Assembly (NCBI GenBank): GCA_012064415.1
Contig: SSNU01000308.1
Location: forward strand, 1 to 26,753
Source: Gyrodactylus bullatarudis
Lineage: Eukaryota; Platyhelminthes; Monogenea; Gyrodactylidea; Gyrodactylidae
Direction: 5' to 3'
Length of the DNA stretch: 26,753 nucleotides
The notes beneath the pieces were generated by a model. That model was not told the DNA's origin. It was given only the letters and a program-made list of their open reading frames with translations, and did no database searches. The position numbers and the translations under genes were made by a program. Shown here in pieces: positions 24,001 to 26,107 of the stretch (its first letter is position 1; each line of letters begins with the position of its first letter).

Positions 24001-25063
24001 AAAAATATTTATATGATAAATAGAATAAAAATAAAAATGTACTTCAAATGCATTTAATCCAAAAAACTCAGTTAAATTTTTTATTATAAATTAATATTAA
24101 ATTTAGATTTAGAATCAGTATTGCAGATTTTAAGAAAATCTAAACTATAAAATGCATTTAACTAGTCTTTTTAAAGGCAAAATTTTGGTAACGATAAATA
24201 CATAAAACATCTCTTACTTTAGGTTTTTTGAATTTTTTTGTAAAAATTTGTCGGTAAGATTGTATGACTTGAATGAATAGAGAAGGACAAAAAACTGATG
24301 ATGCTTCTCCAACTTCAAGAAGCCAATAAATTTGATTCTAAAGAATAAATTATAAATACAACAAACCCATTTCAACATTTGAAAAAATTCAGAAGATTCA
24401 AACTGGTTGCAGATGGAATCATAACTTGTAGGTGATTCAATAACAAGTTCATCTTGAATAATGAAAAAATAGTCCACATTTTTGTCTGTGGAAATTTCTT
24501 CTGATTTTACGAGACGAGTTTTAATGTTTTCACTGGATTCGGAAAACGGAGGAAAGAAACTGTCATCTTTTATTCTGCGAAAAATATTTTTTTTGGAGGT
24601 ATCGTTGTTTCTTATAGAAAACTCGTCATTTTTCTAAAATTTTAAATCAAATCTTACCAATGATAAATTGATATTTTTCGTAAAGCCTTCAGCCTGATAA
24701 TGAGGACAGAATGCACTAATCCATTGGATTAATTCGCCGATATTACTAGTTCTGAATTTCAATTTGATATTTCTAAATAGTTACTTATCTGAATTACTTT
24801 TCTTTTGATTTTAATAGAACTTTGAAGCGAAGCAAATTAGAAGAAGTAAGTTTTTCGTCTTTCACAAGTTTGATTTCATCCTGGAAATACTTTAAAATTA
24901 ATAAACAGGTTATTACTGTTTCATAAAAATTGTCATCGTCAAGACTAAAGATTTCACACTCAGTATCCCCGATTCGTAGAAATAAAGTGTCTTTTTTCCA
25001 CTTTTCGAATAATAAGATTGACTTTTTCTTTCTAAATATAGATCCGTGGAAAGAGTTTATCAT
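1..25063 (-). CDS. large glycine-rich multidomain protein gene (spliced, 3' end off window)
   Basis: One minus-strand gene read from ATG 25063 to the left edge. Exons 1-18 (listed separately) join in phase at GT-AG junctions and give about 1,274 residues. Order: possible PH-like region (residues 1-127), low-complexity linker (128-319), six exons with collagen-like and GG-X glycine arrays (about 320-787), beta-rich region (788-1056) with VKNI and RYPI motifs, then an alpha/beta region (1057 onward). From memory this order resembles long glycine-rich proteins annotated DUF7932 in other eukaryotes; no cellular function is known to me. No signal peptide or membrane segment is evident at the N-terminus, so cytosolic location is likely. 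Introns are either miniature (24-61 nt) or large and filled with mobile elements. Downstream of 1978, in-frame stops make the structure uncertain. Family assignment is an inference; existence of the spliced gene is well supported. Confidence 0.8.
187..335. repeat. hairpin MITE-like inverted repeat
   Basis: Bases 187-222 and 301-335 are near-perfect inverted copies (TGAGTAAACC...GAAACTC), separated by about 80 bp. It lies in the 390-nt intron between blocks 25 and 26. No clear target duplication. Confidence 0.7.
445..813 (-). CDS. large gene coding block 25
   Basis: It encodes 123 codons from acceptor AAAATTAG to donor CAG|GTGAGT: DYLDNSSDIKPYFHNRKAK at the start, SIFPWSADIRIIDRNRLRFL in the middle, PPKSITMCISWTQ at the end. 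Long open frame with strong splice signals; no domain recognised. Confidence 0.7.
814..1065. other. intron of the large gene
   Basis: AT-rich spacer between coding blocks 24 and 25, phase 0 on both sides. No element or open frame seen. Confidence 0.5.
1066..1148 (-). CDS. large gene coding block 24 (tentative)
   Basis: A 41-nt intron (1149-1189) joins it in phase to block 23. It encodes VRIPNLGTQIFFESLKEISR and ends KINSS at GTGAAT, phase 0. Phase agreement on both sides supports it. Confidence 0.5.
1190..1336 (-). CDS. large gene coding block 23 (tentative)
   Basis: It could follow a 24-nt intron (1337-1360, GTTAAG...ATTTAG). It encodes ENLCIFHMTFKSVHALKFKL and LQAFLHNLGIFIPEFFLQF. Donor TTCG|GTAATG. 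A competing acceptor at 1355-1356 would add six residues. Confidence 0.5.
1361..1493 (-). CDS. large gene coding block 22 with two in-frame stops (tentative)
   Basis: Acceptor ATTCGTAG, phase 0. It encodes NLDRGICPRVILESNDNYIC, then TAG at 1410-1412 and TAA at 1395-1397. The frame nevertheless ends one base into a codon at a GTTAAG donor, exactly the phase needed by the next block. Stops may be nonsense mutations, or the intron limits are wrong. Confidence 0.35.
1565..1651 (-). CDS. large gene coding block 21 (tentative)
   Basis: Twenty-nine codons, ICKIWLHHSWNYNELLTKLE onward to KHNK|GTTTGG. It keeps phase 0 with block 20 if the acceptor is GGTAAAG. The content looks like protein rather than random sequence, but nothing is recognised. 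Confidence 0.45.
1737..1829 (-). CDS. large gene coding block 20 (tentative)
   Basis: Thirty-one codons, RVFSSEYKKNLVRQFSQNLL onward to HKNQ|GTTAAT, in frame with block 19 and open upstream to the TAA. The acceptor at 1830 (TTGAAG) lacks a good pyrimidine tract. Confidence 0.45.
1854..1977 (-). CDS. large gene exon 19, ending at an in-frame TAA (tentative)
   Basis: Joined to exon 18 by a 29-nt intron (1978-2006). It encodes HFYTYSLKFIISIGSHQASF and on to FIHMDRELN, then TAA at 1854-1856. The same frame stays open after the stop into the next block. Either the protein ends here, or a GC-AG intron starts at CAG|GCAAGC (1925) and removes the stop, or the gene is damaged. Confidence 0.5.
2007..2239 (-). 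CDS. large gene exon 18
   Basis: Acceptor TTTTCTAG, phase 0. It encodes about 77 residues including RNIDSSLIFLSDSFDHKF and LADYSGSHCCIKPTSYCYK. Phase 2 at AA|GTAAGT. The preceding 266-nt intron contains a complete MITE. Confidence 0.75.
2275..2467. mobile_element. MITE with perfect 40-bp TIRs and 6-bp TSD
   Basis: The element at 2281-2461 (181 bp) starts GTTACGACCAATGTAG. Its first 40 bases are exactly repeated in inverse at the other end (2422-2461). It is flanked on both sides by ATGTAT (2275-2280 and 2462-2467). It lies in intron 17 of the large gene. No coding capacity. Superfamily not identified. Perfect arms suggest a young insertion. Confidence 0.85.
2506..2652 (-). CDS. large gene exon 17
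   Basis: Forty-nine codons. IDFKELLQIYKNKIIIFDSI continues the alpha/beta pattern. Acceptor TTTGCAG. The chosen donor is GAA|GTTAGT, since reading on meets TGA within two codons. Phase 0. Confidence 0.7.
2653..4085. other. intron 16 of the large gene, mostly featureless
   Basis: 1.4 kb of AT-rich sequence. Apart from a short plus-strand frame at 3302-3502, I see no transposase, repeat pair or RNA gene. Confidence 0.5.
3302..3502 (+). CDS. small open frame, doubtful
   Basis: Sixty-six codons beginning in a good start context (AACCATGG): MASPIIKKYQTKLFILFQK..., ending KDLSISQLKQILLSRDIF. The tail faintly recalls a SAP-like or MANF-type helix pair. It is antisense to intron 16 of the large gene with no promoter or splice context seen. 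It may be chance or a remnant. Confidence 0.2.
   Translation: MASPIIKKYQTKLFILFQKFDTVRNTNCIHVVPCLTIVYGQKKEDNEIKDLSISQLKQILLSRDIF
4086..4358 (-). CDS. large gene exon 16: alpha/beta region begins
   Basis: Ninety-one codons. GKILLIKGNHSNVNRNKILI is followed by WLSLFYSIGFKDAKILSYDD, reading as strand, helix, strand. Acceptor TTTCTTAG, donor ACT|GTAAGT, phase 0. The preceding 5.1-kb intron carries five mobile-element remnants. Confidence 0.8.
4549..4618 (+). repeat. dispersed 'TTTTGACT' repeat, copy 1
   Basis: Related to 10186-10256 (same strand) and to 9304-9412 (opposite strand). Shared core: TTTTGACT...ATTTGAAAA...TTACTTTTGACTRCACTTT...CATATTTTAC. Probably fragments of one unnamed element; the 10186 copy lies inside the inverted-repeat element at 10042-11054. 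Confidence 0.65.
4777..5700 (-). pseudogene. Penelope-like retroelement fragment, copy A (GIY-YIG end)
   Basis: The clearest frame (5064-5423) has the GIY-YIG endonuclease start YKFQCTCGASYIGRTIRKL, a His-rich middle (HLKKDTAVTRHLKQENH) and the end NLCVQKN...PWPM. Upstream, after a frameshift near 5424, a second frame reads MKLNFKGDGFSNNVRKILVN, the region that links reverse transcriptase to endonuclease in Penelope-like elements. It is 5'-truncated with no intact reverse transcriptase. The 3' part is collinear with copy B at 14259-14775. Dead insertion in intron 15 of the large gene. Confidence 0.75.
5701..6359. other. intronic spacer
   Basis: No supported gene. It holds one short palindrome near 6264-6280 (CAATATACAGTATATTG). 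AT-rich. Confidence 0.5.
6360..7044 (+). pseudogene. transposase N-terminus remnant with two HTH regions
   Basis: One frame runs from ATG 6360 to 7044 with stops at 6693-6695 (TAG) and 6945-6947 (TGA). The first part (VAQLAREGSTNKQICERTGF) looks like a Tc1/IS630-type HTH. After the TAG, FYTIKEKLHFIDLCDINGYK and the following KRVAHDYCIQEETLIKWISK look like a psq-type HTH. LDSKAKDLI...RSKNLPVRMLSI looks like the CENP-B-type HTH of pogo-like transposases. No catalytic domain follows; the foldback element begins at 7046. Broken and truncated. Confidence 0.5.
7037..8053. mobile_element. Mutator-type foldback element with 9-bp TSD
   Basis: The element spans 7046-8044 and starts and ends with GGGATAATTAC / its complement. 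It is bracketed by a 9-bp duplication TTTAATGTA (7037-7045, 8045-8053). The left arm (7046-7295) and right arm (7556-8044) are nearly identical inverted copies built from short units containing ACAAATGGA. The right arm has one extra unit and a 208-bp SINE. The 260-bp middle has no frame. A 9-bp TSD plus long TIRs is the mark of Mutator-like elements; it is non-autonomous. Confidence 0.85.
7706..7913 (-). mobile_element. tRNA-derived SINE nested in the foldback right arm
   Basis: Comparison with the intact left arm gives exact limits: CCCCAAAAA and TAAATGTGAAAC adjoin there but are split here by 208 bp. On the minus strand the insert begins GCCGGTGTGGCGTAGTGG (A-box TGGCGTAGTGG, 7896-7906) and has a B-box GGTTCAAACCC (7843-7853). 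The acceptor-like ends pair (CCGGTGT with ACACCGG). A unique body follows, then a terminal A7 run. Tail bases match a second copy at 19565-19626. No target duplication is clear. Confidence 0.8.
8150..8449 (+). pseudogene. Penelope-type GIY-YIG endonuclease remnant, copy C
   Basis: It reads VIGRTERNFEIRCREHKKAI, SALAKHW, HIIDFNNINILGN, then after a frameshift near 8350 ILESIEIKLNEVVNG and NRWLELID followed by TAA. This is the conserved order of the GIY-YIG domain that ends many Penelope-like polyproteins. It differs from copies A, B and D, so a second subfamily. The upstream reverse transcriptase is absent. Confidence 0.65.
8519..8890 (+). CDS. open frame of unknown meaning after the GIY-YIG remnant
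   Basis: 123 codons, no ATG near the start, Asn/Tyr-rich (for example YYSNNSDYCNNHYNFYNPCS) then a basic Gln/Arg segment. It ends just before an A-rich run at 8889-8896. Probably 3' sequence of the same retroelement or chance; it lies in intron 15 of the large gene. Confidence 0.2.
   Translation: MKNLTLEEEYDMYSKYCVSPNCFYQGNLNVFYSNLYFNFPSSDELYYQSYYSNNSDYCNNHYNFYNPCSLRNTTTFSPLSTDRPIQARRQHSQAASEQRYRQSMPNSSLKNYLVQNYKYKCFN
8897..9303. other. intronic spacer
   Basis: No gene or repeat recognised; AT-rich. Confidence 0.5.
9304..9412 (-). repeat. dispersed 'TTTTGACT' repeat, copy 2
   Basis: The reverse complement matches 4549-4618 and 10186-10256 over the AATTTGAAAAAATATTTTAC and CCATATTTTACA blocks. 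It lies next to exon 15 of the large gene. Confidence 0.65.
9495..9740 (-). CDS. large gene exon 15: end of beta-rich region
   Basis: Eighty-two codons starting IQNDSNFPIQNFEVTIRLD and ending KIQLDFYL at GTAAGT. Acceptor TTTTATAG. 'IQN.SNFPI' directly continues the strand begun in exon 14, which supports the splice across 3.8 kb. Phase 0. Confidence 0.8.
10042..11054. mobile_element. 1-kb inverted-repeat DNA element, class uncertain
   Basis: Ends are GTTACCGTGAAAATGGG and its complement. The left arm (10042 to about 10185) is inverted at about 10775-10930. The right end carries a second copy of the terminal block (10889-10929 and 11009-11054), so the terminus is duplicated. Flanks are ATAT-rich, so the duplication size (AT, ATAT or TA) cannot be fixed. 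No transposase; a short frame at 10662-10877 is not convincing. Inside lies the TTTTGACT repeat (10186-10256). Inserted in intron 14 of the large gene. Confidence 0.75.
11061..11700. other. spacer upstream of the Mutator-derived gene
   Basis: No gene seen. Bases 11440-11530 are rich in TATA and GTATA steps. Confidence 0.5.
11698..11809 (+). promoter_or_regulatory. likely promoter of the Mutator-derived gene
   Basis: A CCAATCAG motif at about 11700 is a canonical NF-Y (CCAAT-box) site, and an inverted ATTGG lies about 30 bp on. The ATG follows about 100 bp downstream. Motifs are seen; promoter role is inferred. Confidence 0.4.
11810..13400 (+). CDS. Mutator-like transposase-derived gene, possibly domesticated
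   Basis: Two exons, 11810-12043 and 12072-13400, join across a 28-nt intron (GTAACA...TTTTAG) in phase 0 to give 520 residues. Residues 47-76 hold a C-x4-C-x21-H-x-C zinc motif (FAR1/FLYWCH-like), as in Mutator transposases. The core has LTAFGYDGENNNLPLA and IIIYDYRMKNLQAVINQLLP, typical of the MULE fold. C447, C449, C460 and H462 form a SWIM finger (CSC...CAH). The first catalytic Asp position appears as Glu201 (CVENSHF), Asp258 is kept, and no third acidic residue is seen in the expected stretch after YGN (348-350). No TIRs found. Intact frame, zinc motifs kept, catalysis apparently lost: likely a DNA-binding host protein or a freshly dead transposase. It lies antisense in intron 14 of the large gene. 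Confidence 0.8.
13587..13691 (-). CDS. large gene exon 14: RYPI motif
   Basis: Thirty-five codons (GYLEKSIIVRYPIKINRIDI onward). A 49-nt intron lies upstream and a 3.8-kb intron downstream, the latter hosting the antisense Mutator-derived gene. The IIVRYPIKI strand matches my memory of the conserved core of the DUF7932-like family. Phase 0 at both ends. Confidence 0.85.
13741..14088 (-). CDS. large gene exon 13: beta-rich region, VKNI motif
   Basis: It encodes 116 residues. VPDESFTISDIVVKNISND is followed by a GELKPNEELKIECLKFHG segment and by VIPPNKPGQNEYLARI. The pattern (motif 'ISDIVVKN', then 'LKPNEEL', then 'PPNKPG') suggests an Ig- or C2-like beta fold. Acceptor TTCACCTAG, donor GAA|GTAAGA, phase 0. 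Confidence 0.85.
14259..14775 (-). pseudogene. Penelope-like fragment, copy B
   Basis: Same family and orientation as copy A: TIRKLSTRAEDHLKKDTAVT at one end, VWVKEKFLINLYKPNLCVQK and a PWPM end followed by TAA. The 3' untranslated part also aligns (an ACACCAAAACTCTCCAATAA block in both). A short deletion shifts the frame in the middle, and the copy breaks off inside the GIY-YIG motif. It fills most of intron 12. Confidence 0.75.
14888..14995 (-). CDS. large gene exon 12: start of beta-rich region
   Basis: Thirty-six codons from NPESDLEICDDF to ERFELKVISFS, between a 61-nt intron and a 799-nt intron. FELKVISF resembles, from memory, the strand that opens the beta-sandwich-like region of DUF7932-type proteins. 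Phase 0 at both ends. Confidence 0.8.
15057..15534 (-). CDS. large gene exon 11: Ser-rich linker and last G-X-Y array
   Basis: Acceptor ACTTTCAG. The first base completes an Asp codon, giving DKEIMTQSS. Roughly 120 mostly polar, Ser-rich residues come before a final collagen-like block with ISGEPGKPGKMGKTG and CGKPGRPGQ, then VRWILIKSQNL. Phase 0 out at TTG|GTGAGT. The preceding intron is 196 nt. Confidence 0.85.
15731..15966 (-). CDS. large gene exon 10: glycine array plus acidic linker
   Basis: Acceptor TTTCTAG, phase 0. It encodes FNLLGGEPGLVGAPGAGGIG and more GG-D, then a serine- and aspartate-rich linker (FSDSQTYSDTLQNSQENCSK). It ends in phase 2 at GA|GTGAGT. Confidence 0.85.
16061..16217. 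repeat. short inverted repeat
   Basis: Bases 16061-16089 (GAATTAGAAACTGAAG...) are inverted at 16189-16217, about 100 bp apart. MITE-like; no target duplication found. In intron 9. Confidence 0.55.
16376..17121. mobile_element. hAT-like non-autonomous element with 8-bp TSD
   Basis: The element is 16384-17113 (730 bp). Ends are TAGGGAGGGAAAATTCGTTT and the inverse of TAGGGAGTGAAAATTCGTTT. The flanking 8-bp duplication is ATTAAAGA (16376-16383 and 17114-17121). An 8-bp TSD with TAGGG-type ends suits hAT. Inside are many ACGATATG/CATATCGT units in opposite orientation at the two sides. No transposase. In intron 9. Confidence 0.8.
17206..17321 (-). CDS. large gene exon 9: GG-X array
   Basis: Acceptor TTTTTAG; the leftover G plus GT gives glycine. 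It encodes GGNGGPGGNGGPGGNSGDGG, followed by the beta-like stretch VLTLIANDPRLFVLVE. Donor GAG|GTAAAA, phase 0. The preceding intron of 3.4 kb holds Tc1-like, SINE and Penelope remnants. Confidence 0.85.
17322..17766. other. start of intron 8, spacer
   Basis: No gene or repeat recognised. Confidence 0.5.
17767..18831 (+). pseudogene. decayed Tc1-like DNA transposon
   Basis: TIRs of about 35 bp (17769-17804, CCATATGAATGAAAACGAAG; inverted at 18799-18830) are bounded by TA. Transposase pieces on the plus strand: FWIINGTFDRMN...YKKILE, then IIQLDNAP with the second catalytic Asp (18501-18503), then NLNQIEN with the catalytic Glu (18609-18611). The last two are in one frame with 35 residues between them, close to the DD34E spacing of Tc1. 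Several stops and shifts. Sits in intron 8. Confidence 0.7.
18832..19564. other. intron 8 spacer
   Basis: AT-rich; no element recognised. A short minus-strand frame at 19374-19577 has no support. Confidence 0.5.
19565..19626 (-). mobile_element. SINE-tail copy without tRNA head
   Basis: It matches the 3' body of the SINE at 7706-7913 from GTTCTCTTATTTGTAC through TTCTGTATATAAAT to the A-rich end. The sequence upstream (minus sense) differs and has no A- or B-box. It is either a 5'-truncated copy or the tail of a partner retroelement that the SINE uses. Confidence 0.6.
19790..20243 (+). pseudogene. Penelope-like GIY-YIG end, copy D
   Basis: Open from about 19791: AYPHALLRFVYKTNK, then VYRFKCPCDAVYIGHNTRRL, DEHLHKGQTAVRDHLRKC, FEAYLINEEKPNLCVQKNH and a Pro-rich tail ending PRGNE. 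It shares the NLCVQKN signature with copy A, on the opposite strand. Only the C-terminus remains; the frame itself has no break, so this copy is younger or from an active subfamily. Confidence 0.7.
20244..20750. other. 3' flank of copy D and end of intron 8
   Basis: Probably the 3' untranslated part of copy D at first. One palindrome CCCTGGTAACAGGG near 20444. No gene. Confidence 0.4.
20751..21114 (-). CDS. large gene exon 8: beta segment plus GG-X array
   Basis: It encodes about 121 residues. A leading segment includes SFWINSVNCGKFC and RRILFID, followed by a GG-X array (GGEGGDGGQGGSGGDGGYGG), then an acidic tail ending KRIKFGN. Donor is AACG|GTTAGT with one leftover base. The glycine array between short beta-like segments is the repeating plan of this protein. 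Confidence 0.85.
21344..21539. mobile_element. MITE with about 60-bp inverted arms
   Basis: Arms 21344-21404 and 21479-21539 begin ACAGTAAAAATATTTC and are nearly identical in inverse. The 74-bp centre has no coding. No clear target duplication. In intron 7. Confidence 0.75.
21864..21973 (-). CDS. large gene exon 7: glycine array
   Basis: Acceptor ATTTTAG. The one leftover base from exon 6 plus AC restores a codon. It encodes LDGEDGQSGGIGGCGSPGHK and further GSDGS, a mixed G-X-Y and GG-X array. Donor ACT|GTGAGT, phase 0 out. Confidence 0.85.
22380..22820 (+). pseudogene. non-LTR retrotransposon reverse transcriptase remnant
   Basis: One frame with few stops reads NADDLKILILNYSINLIRNN (the YADD catalytic box with Y changed to N), then KKTKDLGLFFDHKLSM (the 'KDLGV..D..L' motif) and FKSFIISKFDYAAACLT (the 'LYKSLV...LEYA' motif). 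This is the palm-to-thumb part of a Jockey/CR1-like reverse transcriptase. Endonuclease and the rest are missing. In intron 6. Confidence 0.65.
22880..23300 (+). pseudogene. piggyBac transposase remnant
   Basis: One frame reads ISNEPLINKTVPIPLYV..., NNMKKVEKISTDG, then KPEMILCYNESGFDTLEQVI, RNYSSKRETRRWPIASFWNM and LDTAA followed by TAA, NSYVL. The last two match the conserved 'KP.I...YN..KGGVDTLDQ...YS..R.TRRWP...F.N.LD.A..NAYV' block holding the final catalytic Asp. At least two stops. In intron 6 just after the reverse transcriptase remnant. Confidence 0.7.
23301..23683. other. start of intron 6, spacer
   Basis: AT-rich; repeated AACTTAT words near 23550-23670. No gene. Confidence 0.4.
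23684..23783 (-). CDS. large gene exon 6: first collagen-like array
   Basis: Preceded by a 26-nt intron (23784-23809). It encodes about seven G-X-Y triplets (AGLKGKSGLEGMKGYPGKNG). It leaves phase 1 at GTGAGT, and the matching phase is found 1.7 kb away at exon 7. Confidence 0.8.
23810..23998 (-). CDS. large gene exon 5
   Basis: Sixty-three codons from QLTEKNLMEKRHRDPE to NKQQIL, acceptor TTTTTAG, donor GTAAGT, phase 0. It follows a 219-nt intron that is AT-rich and otherwise featureless. No domain recognised. Confidence 0.75.
24218..24337 (-). CDS. large gene exon 4
   Basis: Preceded by a 29-nt intron (24338-24366). Splicing changes frame and replaces a hydrophobic, aromatic-rich run-on with 40 residues starting NQIYWLLEVGEASSVFCPS and ending KKFKKPK at a GTAAGA donor. 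The improved composition after the shift supports the splice. Phase 0 at both ends. Confidence 0.75.
24367..24633 (-). CDS. large gene exon 3: polar linker
   Basis: Preceded by a 24-nt intron (24634-24657) that contains an in-frame TAG, so it must be removed. It encodes 89 residues rich in S, D, E, K and F with no recognised domain. Donor is TGG|GTTTGT. Phase 0 at both ends. Confidence 0.8.
24658..24772 (-). CDS. large gene exon 2: PH-like C-terminal part
   Basis: Joined to exon 1 by a 25-nt intron (24773-24797, GTAATT...TTTAG). It encodes NIKLKFRTSNIGELIQWISAF, whose LKF...ELIQWI pattern resembles the last strand and C-terminal helix, with its tryptophan, of PH domains. Phase 2 in, phase 0 out at TTG|GTAAGA. 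Confidence 0.8.
24798..25063 (-). CDS. large gene exon 1: start and PH-like first half
   Basis: Begins at ATG 25061-25063 with an in-frame TAA two codons upstream, so this start is forced. It encodes MINSFHGSIFRKKKS, then LFEKWKKDTLFLRIGDTECE, which has the K-rich strand, W and FLR spacing of a PH domain first sheet. It ends in phase 2 at GAAAA|GTAATT. Known: PH domains bind phosphoinositides or proteins. Inferred: the match is weak and membrane binding is not established. Confidence 0.8.
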
Positions 25064-25330
25064 GGTTTAATACTGAAAATCGAAATCTTTACTATATTTG
25101 GCATTTTTATGATAAACTCTTAATCATCAGTATCATAGTTTTTTAATAAAACTTTTATTTAATAATTTAATTTGAATATGTGCGCATGAAAAATTAAGCA
25201 AGACTCTCGATTCTTCTTGACACTTTAAAATTTTGTACTATTTTGAAATTTTTAAAATTTATTATAAAATTATTAATTAATTTAACATTTGAAAATAATC
25301 TAATTTTACGTTTATAAAGCATTAGAAAAA
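25064..25330. promoter_or_regulatory. shared divergent promoter region
   Basis: 267 bp between the divergent start codons of the large gene (minus) and the transporter (plus), extremely AT-rich. TTTATAAAG sits just before the transporter ATG. No CCAAT box recognised. Shared control is inferred from the layout. Confidence 0.5.
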
Positions 25331-26107
25331 ATGCAAACAAAAGGTCTGGCATATTTGTCACTTCTCGTCTTTCAAACATCTATTCATTCATTGGTTCTAA
25401 GATATTCTAGAACCAAACCAGGGCCATCGTATGATGTATCGCTTGCAGTTACTGTCAGTGAAATATTCAAAATGCTCTTCTGTATAGGAATTCTTTTATA
25501 CAAAAGAGAATTGTACAGCTTTATCCAATCAGTTATCCAAAACCCTATTGACTCTCTGAAGACTTGCTCTATTGCTCTATTATATTTTATTCAAAACAAT
25601 TTGATGATTTATGCCTTGAGTAATCTTGATGCCGTTGTATTCCAATTACTATATCAGATTAAAATTCTAACGACTGCTTTATTCAGTTGGAAATTACTTG
25701 GTAAAGAAATTTCAACTCGTCAGTGGACATCTCTTGTTCTATTATTTTTTGGTGTGAGCATTGTAGCTCTCAGTGATTCAAAATTGTCTTCGAGTTCTTT
25801 CGGAGTAGATCCAAATAAAAATGTAATGATTGGATGCATTTGTGTATTTCTCTGCTCAGTTTTATCAGGATTTTCTGCTGTTGCTTTTGAATTATTACTT
25901 AAGAATTCAAAACGTGATTTGTGGAATCGAAATTTGGAACTATCCACAACTAGTGTAATAATTGGAATTTTAACAAATCTTGGAAAAGTGTTCAATCCGA
26001 ATAAATATGAAGGATTTGATTCAGTTGTTTTACTTGTAATCTTATTACAATCACTTGGAGGTCTTCTTGTTGCGCTGGTTGTTAAACACACTGACAATAT
26101 TAAAAAA
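25331..26107 (+). CDS. Golgi nucleotide-sugar transporter, SLC35A family, first exon
   Basis: 259 codons with no intron, ending phase 0 at AAA|GTGAGT. Family motifs: YLSLLVFQTSIHSLVLRYSR near the N-terminus, FIQNNLMIYALSNLDAVVFQ followed by LLYQIKILTTALFS, LQSLGGLLVALVVKHTDNI at the end. The family (SLC35A1-A3) exchanges CMP-sialic acid, UDP-galactose or UDP-GlcNAc for the nucleotide monophosphate across the Golgi membrane; the sequence alone does not fix the substrate, though UDP-Gal/UDP-GlcNAc carriers are the closest in my memory. About eight of the usual ten membrane segments are here. The donor falls exactly where relatives continue with GFATS, so the last exon lies beyond the window. 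ATG at 25331 fits the family N-terminus. Confidence 0.88.

Noticed and set aside
25720..26097. Minus-strand open frame of 125 codons
   Set aside because: Shadow of the transporter exon.
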